Below, piece after piece: positions 13,144 to 22,760 of a stretch of DNA of 64,000 nt (the stretch's first letter is position 1; each line of letters starts with the position of its first letter). The notes below the pieces were generated by a model. That model worked only from the letters and a program-made list of their open reading frames with translations, ran no database searches and was not told the origin of the DNA. Source of the stretch: Aaosphaeria pasadenensis (Eukaryota > Ascomycota > Dothideomycetes > Pleosporales); assembly GCA_022813625.1 (NCBI GenBank), contig JAKLMB010000006.1, forward strand, positions 310,001 to 374,000, written 5' to 3'. A program made the translations under genes and the position numbers.

Positions 13144-13794
13144 TCACCGGATAACGCCGTCATCGTCGCTTTCGTACTTCATAACGTTATCATCATCTGC
13201 CTTCTTCTTGTTCTTCCTCTTCTCCCTCCTCTTGCGCCTCTTCTCTTCCTGCTCTTGCTCCTCCGTCAATCGATTTCGTTCCAAGCGAGTATCCAAGTCG
13301 ACAACCACATCCCTCTGCTCTTCGTCTCGTTTCCGCTTCAACCACAGCAAACGGTTCCGCACATCCTCAAGTGTAGCCACAGCAACTTCCGTAGATTGTC
13401 CAATAGCCCTCAAATGCTGTATACTATTCGAGTGCTCGACGTAACTCAGGTGATCCTTGAACGTGAGATCGCAAGCCTCGCAGTAGAAACCCGCACCCTT
13501 CCCCCTCTTCCCCGTCGCAGCACTCGCACCCACCAGCACCGTCGTCCCGACTCGAGATGCGACATCGAGCCTCGCCTGTCGCGCCTCCGTAGCCCGCACG
13601 TCGGGCGGCGTCGACGCTCGTCTGTGGTATTTCTTCCCGGCCAAGGCCGCCTCGTAGCGGGCCTTCGATTCCTCCTTCGACTTGTGGTCATGGTCCTTTG
13701 CGCGCTGCGCGTACTCTTCTCGATCCCAGGTCTTTCGGTGTGTGTCTCCGCCTGTTTTTGCGCCGCCGTAGGCGCCTTGCTTTTGCGAGCTCAT
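13144..13794 (-). CDS. SNU23: U4/U6.U5 tri-snRNP component Snu23 (ZMAT2 family)
   Basis: Spliceosomal zinc-finger protein that joins with the tri-snRNP before 5' splice-site transfer to U6. Intronless frame of 216 residues, close to the family length. It carries the U1-type C2H2 matrin finger FYCEACDLTFKDHLSYVEH with the second His in NSIQH, then RAIGQSTEVAVATLEDVRNRL, a block conserved in Snu23/ZMAT2, and a charged Lys/Arg/Glu-rich coiled tail ending in acidic residues. The N-terminus (KTWDREEYAQRAKDHD) also matches the family. It sits downstream of another minus-strand gene, with 850 bp between them. Confidence 0.93.
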   Translation of the reverse strand: MSSQKQGAYGGAKTGGDTHRKTWDREEYAQRAKDHDHKSKEESKARYEAALAGKKYHRRASTPPDVRATEARQARLDVASRVGTTVLVGASAATGKRGKGAGFYCEACDLTFKDHLSYVEHSNSIQHLRAIGQSTEVAVATLEDVRNRLLWLKRKRDEEQRDVVVDLDTRLERNRLTEEQEQEEKRRKRREKRKNKKKADDDNVMKYESDDDGVIR

Positions 13795-14644
13795 GGCGAG
13801 GCGCGTCTGGGGGAAGGACTAACGCGTAGTACGGGACTGAGTGGGAGAGAGACGTGTCGGGTAATCTGATGGAGTGTCTTATCGTAGATTGGTCCAGTAG
13901 AGGATAATCCGAAAGAATTGAGTAGTGCTGCAGTTGAAAAGTTTCTGGGGAAAGTTGAAGCTCGAAATCTTAGCTTCGAGGTCCAAACAGCCTAGGTAAA
14001 TTCTGGCGCTAATCCCAATTAAGGCAAGCCGTGGTGTACAATGGATCTCATTGAGCTTCATGATGCGAAGTCATAAAAGGTGATTAGTCCTATTCAATGG
14101 TTTCAATTTAGATAATTCAGCGAGGTATCGAGGTAAAAAGCTAATTACAGAAAGAACTGAACCAATTTCGTTCAAAGAGATTAGAAAAACAAATTACTCC
14201 GCGCTATGCTTGCTCTTCAAGACACAGGGACCTCCCAATAAGCCGCGCAGGAGTGCCAGCTTGCTACGGATTCTGACAAAAACGCCGCTCAGTATGCTGG
14301 TATTGGATTCATTCGTGAGTGATCGTGTGGTACCGTATCGCGTAAGGAGTAAAAATGAAAAGGTTGCAGCCTTCGGGGTTGGAAATGAGTGTTGTCAGAG
14401 AGATCCAGATGCTCTATGATCATGATGAAACCAGAATCGATCCTGCGTCAAGAAGCCATTCATACCAGCTATTCGTGATGTGAGGGAATAAGAATGAAAG
14501 GCATCAAGCCGTTTCTTGGTGGAACTCTTGGCCACCAGAGTCTTGTTTGCGGATCGGACCCGCTCTCGTAGTCGAAATGGAAATTGCAGTGTTACCAGGC
14601 GACCATTGCTCGTCAACAAGATGTGCAGTCGTGGAAGGCCGGCC
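13795..14644. other. intergenic, SNU23 promoter
   Basis: 850 bp between two minus-strand genes. It must contain the SNU23 promoter and the 3' UTR of the gene at 14645-15412. No coding frame or repeat is recognised. Confidence 0.55.
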
Positions 14645-15412
14645 TCAATAATTGTACCTCCCAGGTGGAGGAGGATAGCCTCCAACCTGTACGGGAGGTG
14701 TGGGCACAGGAGGTGGGCCCCTCAAATGCCGGCCCACCGCTGAGTATACCTGATCTTCTCTCAGACCAACAGAGCCCTCTCTCTCACGCCTTTGCTTCCT
14801 CTTCTTCATTTCCTTCTCTAGCCTTGAATGGTCATACCCTCGGTCTGCATATCCGGCGACGGCAAATGGAGGTTCTCTGACACGGGGTGATCTATCGCTC
14901 GGCATCCGCACCTCCACTAGACTGTAGAAATAATCCAGGACTTCTGGATAACGGAGGACCGATGCTCGCCAATCGGCATCGATACCTCTCTTCAATTCAG
15001 CGTGTGCCTCGCCAATCTGGGCCTGCAACTGTGCAATAGCCATTGGGTGTATCGGCGGGTGCCCAGAGTATTGCATATAGACGGTGTAGTAAGGTAACGA
15101 TGCGAGATAGGCGGAATGTGCCTGTTTGCGAGTCGTCTTCAGTCGCTCAAAGGCACCCAGAATGTGCATGCGAGCGTGCGCAATGACCCAGTCCCTTTGG
15201 CTTGGTGAGCTCTCTCCGGTTCAACAAGACGACGGGTAGATGCGTGCCTACCTTATCTCCGCCAATCTCGCCTCCATGGCCCGCTGTTCGGCCTGGTGGA
15301 CTGCGATTTGCAGTCGCTCGGATTCGCATGAGCATTCTGAGTACGCTGGAGCGTTGCAGATGGCGCAATTTGGAGCCGCATCCATTTCTTGGGGTTCAAT
15401 GTTGGGACTCAT
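14645..15412 (-). CDS. conserved fungal protein of unknown function with a four-cysteine N-terminus
   Basis: Model: complement(join(14645..15194,15252..15412)), 236 residues, with one 57-nt intron splitting the Arg codon of AEIRDW. Near the N-terminus is CAICNAPAYSECSCESE (Cys16, Cys19, Cys27, Cys29), spaced so that it could bind one zinc ion. It is followed by a long helical region (RLQIAVHQAEQRAMEARLAE) and a block resembling conserved proteins of other Pezizomycotina (YYTVYMQYSGHPPIHP, DWRASVLRYPEVLDYFYSLV). The last 40 residues are Pro/Gly-rich (PPPVPTPPVQVGGYPPPPG). No signal peptide or membrane segment. I recall similar uncharacterised fungal proteins but no name or function, so none is assigned. 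Confidence 0.78.
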
Positions 15413-16095
15413 CCAAGCTCATTATCGCGGTGCAATCGACCTGCGAAATTGAAGGGCGATCAAGGGAGGGGTAACGATCTTGTGGCGAGACCTAAGTCCT
15501 GGTGGTTTCGTCTGATGCTAGACGGTTTCACGGGTGCGAGGGAGGTTGAGTTGAGGAGACGAATGACCCTTAAGTTGGACGACGGGCATGTAGGCGGTGA
15601 CGAAGTACATGATACATGATGCTGTGGACATCGGAATGGACAGGACAGGAATCAGGCTAGTTGTTGCGGTGCGGCTTATGGGGCAGCTTCGCTGTATTGG
15701 ACATGCGCGGATGCGTTGGCAAGGTCGCTAATTTACCGGACGACGTCTTTTCGCATACATTCCCCGCGCTCGCCAAGCAGATTCCCGGATATCCCTTTCA
15801 GGAATTCATCGTCCTTCATCTACTATGACTACTTTACTTAGAGAATTAAAAGGATCCTACAACTATATGTGAAGACTGCTAAGTGTAGCCCGATACCCGT
15901 CTTCCTCTTCTTTCTACGAGGCGGTCGTTACACATATCCGTTGATCCACCTCCATCGAACTAGAACATCTCCCAACGGTCAACAACGCAACACGATGCAA
16001 ACTAATCAAGGTTAGTCCATGCATTGGACCAGCGGACACGACATCGATCCAGTGGCAAGGTGCTTGGATACATCTAGAAGCTATTGGCTCTGCAC

Positions 16096-16135
16096 ATATG
16101 TATGTATGTATGTACATGTACATGTACATGTACAT
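16096..16135. repeat. TATG / TACATG microsatellite with a 26-bp palindrome
   Basis: Tandem TATG units run into four TACATG units. Positions 16110-16135 are a perfect palindrome (self-complementary GTACAT units), so a hairpin can form. It lies in non-coding DNA. Confidence 0.85.
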
Positions 16136-18712
16136 TATTACATTGAGGGGGCATTGTGAACACATTGTGCAAGAGCATGCAAAGAGCGTGCAACGAATGC
16201 TCTCCCTTCATATCCCGAAGTGCAGCAACTTCCCTTTCATCGTATAGGAAAAGGATTGGAGAAACAGCATTGCTTGCAACATTGAGCAGCTATCTTGGCG
16301 GAATAGGTCCCAATATAATCATAGGAACTATAGACATCGAATAGTGTCAAAGACCATACTCACGTTGAGGTCTATTTTAGATAGGCAGCTATTCGATGAT
16401 ATATTGGTATGTCCTAGGTTTTCAATATCCATCCAGGTCAGCCGCCGCATATCATGAGATCTTTGTGCCTTTGAACCAAGTTGTTGGTGGCATAGGTGTA
16501 AATGGCCTTTTGAATCGACAACCTCGGCCTTAACGGATACTATTGTACCCGTCTGATGTAAATCTTACTGCGAGTAGGATAATTTATCTAGAAGGCGAGG
16601 ATGCTGTTGCTTTTAGAAACGCGTCATAATACCATTGATGTGCCGGACGTTTAGGGAAGTATTAGTGGACAACTAGCTTTCGAAACTTTGTCTTCAATCG
16701 CTATGAAAGGGAACTATGAGCAAGCAAGGGTCTTCTATGCCTCATGTGGATGTGGAGATCGATCCGAACGACAAGATTCGTGAGTGGAGCGGTCATCAGC
16801 GGACCTGTCTCATTGCGACTATGAGAATCTTTGTTACACACTGTCAATTGATGGCTTTAGGGTTCTTCTTAGCCAGATATACAAATGACGCTTGATTCGA
16901 ATCCTTGTAATCGTAAGTAAGGCGCGGTTAGAAGCTAAGTCGGAAGCGAGTTGCGTACCTGAACCTTCTTCTGACAAGGCCCGTCGTAAGGGCTGCCATC
17001 TGAGACATTCTTGAGGTTGGTCGAATGCGAGTGCGATTAAGACTACAATCATTGTAGGTTCATCTACACAACTCATAAAGCAATTCACCATGCGCATAGA
17101 CCCGGCCACGTCCGGTATTCATGTTCCTTTTGGCCTATCATCACACCTTTTCGTAAGTCGCCCATAGACTTGTCTCTAGTCCGCGCGTTTGGAGAAGATT
17201 GAGCGCGTCCTCAGGCCTGATCTTCATATTGCGGAGAAGTGGACCCTAGACAACATTCTATCTCCACAAACGATGCTTGCTTGAGTACAGAACCCACTAT
17301 GAAAAGCGCATTGAACTAGAACAATAATTTCCAGAGTGCTCAATAGCAATTGCCAAAACACATTGAAATGGACTGGAGAGGCCATTCACCAGAAATTGGC
17401 ATCGGTGATCGCGGAGAATAGAGTGTCTAATGGTAGAGTCAAGCCAGCAAGATATCTAGCGCTCGACAGCATTTCCTGAGACAAGGCTCGGTCAAATGTT
17501 CCTCACGCTTAAAATGGACGAACATGTCCTCTACTCTCACCCCACCGGAGTTCGCTAAGACCTTATTACAACGTTCGACGAATCAAAGAAATATCAGGAC
17601 CTTATCTTTCTCTACAAGATGAGTCTCCTATCTTGGCATTGATTGCATCCCGGCAGCTGGTATGTTGGTAGCGATAACTCGATTAGGGCGTGAAACCGTC
17701 GGAGTGTTGTTCTTTTGGAATGTGGTCAGTATGTTATTTGATGGTCCGATGCTTTCTCATGCTGTGCGGACACTGCCTTTACCCGTGCCGTTAAAACTTC
17801 CGTGATGACCTGGACCTCTACCCTGTTCTGGAAAATGTGCCGACCTATGTCAAGTACAGAACGCATGACGATTCCGAATATGGCCGGATTATGACCGGTT
17901 GATTATTATCTGTTTGGATAAGTCCAGCTACACATGAATTGCAACGAATATATTCCGCACGAACACATTCCACCTAGATAGCAATTGCAGCTTGGATCCC
18001 ACGTGCTTCACTATCTTGGTTACGATGTAGTGCGAAGTGTACCAGCTGCCTTGATCAATGTATGCCCTTATTCCATGTTTTAAAATCATAGTTCTAATGT
18101 CCACGAGCTGTTAAACGAGAGCATTACCCTATCATATCCAATGCGAAGACTTGACACAATTTGCGGACTGCACACTGTCTCCTTTCTGATGACGATTTAA
18201 GGCCTTCCGCATTTCTATATGTCCGATGAGAGAGTCTAAGGACTCCAGCGCGATAGGTCCCCACCATTATCAAGGGGATTAGGAAGCATTCGAAGCCTGC
18301 TTAGAGACACGTACACGAGCAGTATGATCTGTTTGGTTCCCCAAGAGCTTCCGGTGTCTTAAGGGAACAGGTACCTCAATGCTGTTTGATCCCCGACAAT
18401 GCAGTGAGTCTGAGGGTATATCTCCGCGTCTCTGCATAGCCAAAATGGACCATTTCGGGGGCTGAGGAACCTGAGGACGTGGATTTCGTTCGATACGACG
18501 GGTTGCCTACGGAAGGAAATCTGAATCTGTCCTCTTCAAAGTCACTGAAGTTGATCATTGGCAACAAGTTGATGCCACAAGAGCTCGAATCGTGGAAGTC
18601 CTTAGGACAAAGAGGCTTCCTACGGGCTGTCACTCGCCATAAGCATGGTATGATGGAGGTGATACTGTTGAACGACACTGTGTCGAGATGATTGCATCCC
18701 ATCTCATCGAGA

Positions 18713-18718
18713 TATAAA
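18713..18718 (+). promoter_or_regulatory. TATA box of the secreted protein gene
   Basis: TATAAA in GAGATATAAAGCACG, about 185 bp before the ATG at 18902. It is followed by an A/C-rich leader (CACTACACAACAACAATATT) typical of fungal transcription starts. Confidence 0.5.
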
Positions 18719-18901
18719 GCACGAGATGGCTTTGGCCGTAAACGCTATCATCACACAGTCCGTCAACAGTCACTACACAACAACAATATTCCATTTCCAT
18801 TGATTACGATTCTGCTGGCCGGTGTCACCTTCTATCCCATCGTTTGAGCGGGCAGTAAACATTCAATTGGGACTCTCCAACGCCTGGACTGGGTGATCAC
18901 C

Positions 18902-20204
18902 ATGCGCTTTACCTTCGTGGCCCTCGGGCTTGCAGTCCTCAACAACCATCTTGGGACGTCCTACGCGCTGACAATTGCTGAAAGAGAAGTAGCTGAAGCC
19001 CGATGGTCCGCGTTCAATGATGGAGATATCGGTGTTCTCCATGCAGATCGAGACATTGGCATCGATCAAGTCGATGGGAGTCCTCTTTCAAAACGCGATG
19101 CCATATCATCAAATGACAAAAGGAAGGAGCAACCTTACCCTGGCCAGAAACCGCCCCAAAAGATGGATGAAACGAAGTTGAAGTTATTCAAGCCAATACT
19201 CGTCAAACCCGGTGCTAAAGCACCCGTTGTCAAGTTGAAAGTTCCAAAGCAAGGAGTCAAAGCAAAACCACTTCCCAAGGTACTACCACCTAAGGACCTT
19301 GATGAGGCATTGTATGGTTTGGACAAGGGAGAGAAACCAGTCATGGTCAAGCCCGTGGAGAAACCAAAGAAAGAGGATAAGAAGAAAGAGGACAATAAGA
19401 AAGATGATTCGAAACCTGAACAAAAGCGTGAGGTTGGAGAAGTCGCCAAACGAATGTCTGGTGACCAATTTGCAATCCCAATCGCGACTTGGATTTCGAG
19501 TAAGCTCTCTCTCCTACAATTGATAGGGTCCAACTTACATTGCCATAGTATTCGAACAGATAGACGATATTTTAGCGCGGGACCGAAGAATCAGTCATCC
19601 AGTCATCATCAATGTCATGGGTGGCGTTTCCACACTCGCTTTGGGGTCAAGAGGCCCTGCGGGCGTAACCGAGGACTGCGACTTTTTCTTTACCGATGGA
19701 ACGTCCAGGGCAATACAAATAGCGCTACGGACCGCTATTGCGCTTGTCTATTCGGCCAATACGCATTTACTAGCACCGAATTACATGAACACGGCAGTTG
19801 AGCGTTTTATCCCAAGCGGTAGCCGAGAATGGATTTCCAGAAGGAGTAATAGACTCATCTACCGTGGCACGAGACTCTATGTGGCTCATGGACACTTTGG
19901 TGTTAACCTGGCAGGAAAAATGGACAAAATCAGAAAGGAGCTTCGCAGAACCGGGATGATTTCAGTGAAGAATTTGCAGGACGGTGTGGCTTTAGCGCAG
20001 CAAGTTGTTGCGCAGAAGGGAGGCGTCCCAATCAGTTGGAACGATCTGAGAGAATGGGGCCATCATTTTGGTAAAGACATGAATACTGCGAGAGAGAACG
20101 TCAAAGTTGGTGGAGGCAATATCCTGTACAGTCTGCAGAGGGTTTTTGACCAAACTGTCTTTGATATTATTCTAGCTTCTTCCTCTAGTGGCGGCGCAAA
20201 TTGA
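18902..20204 (+). CDS. secreted protein with a nucleotidyltransferase-like C-terminal domain
   Basis: Model: join(18902..19499,19549..20204), 417 residues, one 49-nt intron. Residues 1-22 form a signal peptide (hydrophobic FVALGLAVL, cleavage near TSYA). Residues 60-185 are a Lys/Pro-rich disordered linker with four Lys-Arg sites (about 64, 73, 175 and 183) where a Kex2-type protease could cut. The C-terminal region from about 200 has MGGVSTLAL (Gly224-Gly225) followed by TEDCDFFF, with Asp242 and Asp244 spaced as in the G-G...[DE]h[DE] active site of MNT/AbiEii-like nucleotidyltransferases. A pattern like fungal proteins of that fold follows: an alpha-helical ALRTAIAL stretch, LIYRGTRLYVAHGHFGVNLAGK, and a Lys-rich helix. 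This fold call is by motif and is not certain. The gene stands alone in a 7 kb gene-poor stretch and ends just before a minisatellite. Function unknown. Confidence 0.72.
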
Positions 20205-20256
20205 TCTCATTGAAACTCGAGAGTAGTGATGTATCGAGGCTATTCGGTTTGAGAGC

Positions 20257-20447
20257 ATTGGGATTGGGATTGGGGTTGGGATTGGGACTGGGATTAGAAA
20301 ACATTAGAGATAGACTGGGACACATTAGACATAGACTGGGACACATTAGACATAGACTGGGACACATTAGACATAGACTGGGACACATTAGACATAGACC
20401 GGAACACATTAGATATAGACCGGGACACATTAGAGGAAACCTTAGAA
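20257..20447. repeat. minisatellite: GGGATT hexamers, then a 21-bp tandem repeat
   Basis: 20257-20296 holds about six imperfect TTGGGA units. 20301-20426 holds six 21-bp units beginning ACATTAGACATAGACTGG, the middle ones identical and the outer ones with single changes; a decayed seventh follows to 20447. Because 21 is a multiple of three, open frames cross the array on both strands (Leu-Gly-His-Ile-Arg-His-Arg on plus). It starts 52 bp after the stop codon of the secreted protein gene. Confidence 0.92.
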
Positions 20448-22760
20448 ACATAGATCAGAAATCTTAGAATTAGGATTGGGAAATCTTACAAACACCTAAC
20501 GTGCGACTCAGAACTTGCCATAGAAACGGTGCCCAAAAAGCATTTTGGGCATTACATTCCTGGGTAGCGCTCCCGAGCTTTGCGCCGCTCTTAGTTGTTT
20601 CCTTGATGGCCTCGTATGTATGGATCTTGTTCGTGAGATGTGGGCTAGAATGCGATGAATAGCCACGACGTGCACGAGAAGATTCCCAACCCACGCTTGA
20701 GTGGTTGAAGCAAGTCACACTATGAGTTGACATAGTGAGCCAACGCTTTGGGTGCTGCGTAAAACTGATAACAGAAAATTCCTTGGCCAAAAACCCAGCC
20801 GAGGGAGTGAGAATTGCAAATATCCAGAGCGTAGTGTTCGCACTTGAGCCAACTCACGCACGCCTCGTGTTTTCATATCGCGTCTAGGAGTCATATCTCA
20901 TTTTTTTGTACGATTGCAAGCACATTGCACAATAAGTGACCCTTTATGTTTAATTACACTCCTTCTCTGGCTCTGGATGGCTTTGAAAGTCCAGACGTCA
21001 ATCGCAACCTCTTTGCTCTAATTTTGCGTAGATTCGGTGAAGTACTTGCAATTGGCTTCTACTGTATTACAGTAGGGCACGCAGAGCAAAAACTTTCAAC
21101 GTATTTAGCGACTGGACAAGTATAATAGCGGACTGGTACAGCAAAGGAATTGCTTTGCATTGAGACTTGACATGGCTTGATGCTGCCATTTCATATCGAA
21201 TAGCTCATTTCTCTGTTCGTCTTGTCCCAATCCTTGGTATGCGTAGCCCACCGACCTGGTAGGTTTCCAATCTGATGTAATACCTATGCCTAAGCAGTAC
21301 TTGAAGGATTATCATTCACCTTGACCGCCATTCAAATGGCAATTGAATCAATGAATGACGTCCACACAAGTGGTTTGCCTCAGCTCATGCGCTAAAGATC
21401 ATACATCGTGATTACAAATTCTACTATATTTCCTGGTACTACATGCCTATAACTGAAGATCTGTGAGGCCTTCAGACTGTTGACTGGCAACTACATACTC
21501 TCAAATAGCCACTCTACGTACAGCATGCGGCCAGCCCGACGTGTGTACTCTCTGCAACTGCAACTGCAAGGCAATAAGAATGACATGTGGTCCAACCGTA
21601 AAATATGTATGTCTACCCAAAAGGGAAAGCCGCATCCAGGTTTGGCCAATGAGCGGTCTAATTATACTCGGAGCAAGATGGGTTAGAACACGTGGAAATC
21701 TTGCGGCGAAGATAACATTCGCCTTTAGAGAGCGGTCGGCATTTTCTGTGCGGGGAACAAACTCCCCACCAATTGCAAGCATAAAGTTATCGATGTCTCG
21801 ACGCCTGTGCATAAATTGACGCCTGTCATAAGGATCCGACATTGATTATCGAAGTCTCTGACCACGCATGCCGGTATCGCATTTTGTGCATGGTCCGTGT
21901 GACCAGAAGGGTACCATTCTCCACGGGGCGCCGCTCTTGAGAACAAGGCGTAGAAATGCCGGCGAATCATAGGGAACGTAGGAGTCTGAAATGCCAAGCG
22001 AGCTGACGGCGTGCAGGACCAGCGAGCGGATTTATCAGCCCAGAACGATCTCAGGCTTCGGATGGGGGTGGTCGAACTTCCGATTCCTGCTACCATCCTT
22101 GAACTCCAGAACTGCAGCTGCCGGTGTTATTCCCATTAATGACTCTATCGCCTCTGTGGGAATAGGTACGTCATGCTTTGGGCGTTGCTACACCTGATAT
22201 GATCATAATTGAAGCTGAAGGAGAGTAATGGCAAAGGCGTATGAACGGTTGATAGACGATGAGCTGATAGGATCGAAACGTGAGGCCGACAATAGACCGA
22301 TTGTTTCCTTTACCCGTTCGTCATTATTCTGTCTTTGACCGATAGATACGAGTAGTACGAGACACAATCTGGAGTAGTCAGGAACTTATTAGGATGCTGA
22401 TGCTGCTGGGTGTGGTTGGAGAGGAGAGTAGTGGAAGTAGGGGTGGTGGTATGTAACGCTACCGGGCAAAGCTAAGCCCAAGAGGGAAAGTACAGGATGG
22501 ATTGATTGATCGATTGAGGGTCGAGTCCGTGCTTTTTCACGCCCTTCAGTTGTCAAAAACTGACTGGCCAATCAGAGAAAGTCTCCGTTGGGTGACTGTT
22601 CTATGGCCTTTTCACACATCTCTTTCTGTTTTATCTCTCGAGTCCCAACGCCGTGCTTCTTGACATCTCATCAACCCCTCGAAGCGAAAGGGCGCGTTTT
22701 CGATCAACAGTCTTGTCTTCTCTTGCCTCTTTCGGCGTTTGACACTTTGGAATTGTGGTA
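20448..22760. other. 2.3 kb gene-poor region, promoter of the homeodomain/C2H2 factor
   Basis: Only short frames without recognisable content. The final few hundred bases before 22761 should be promoter and leader of the transcription factor gene. No transposon ends, long inverted repeats or RNA genes were recognised. Confidence 0.5.

Larger units (their letters stand above)
15413..18901. other. 3.5 kb gene-poor region before the secreted protein gene
   Basis: No convincing gene. 16084-16140 holds a TATG/TACATG microsatellite (listed separately). A 71-codon frame at 18479-18691 reads like protein but starts and stops abruptly (see findings). The last 200 bp contain a TATA box. The rest shows only short random frames. 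Confidence 0.5.

Noticed and set aside
16880..16910. GATTCGAATCC, resembling a tRNA B box
   Set aside because: The bases on either side do not form a T stem, and no acceptor stem or anticodon arm fits at the expected distances.
17930..18080. Short protein-like stretch (FRTNTFHLDS) suggesting a decayed fungal gene
   Set aside because: Only about ten residues look familiar, the frame breaks at once, and no second fragment in order was found.
20257..20296. GGGATT hexamers as an interstitial telomere
   Set aside because: The unit is TTGGGA, not the fungal TTAGGG, and it grades into an unrelated 21-bp repeat, so a simple satellite is the better reading.
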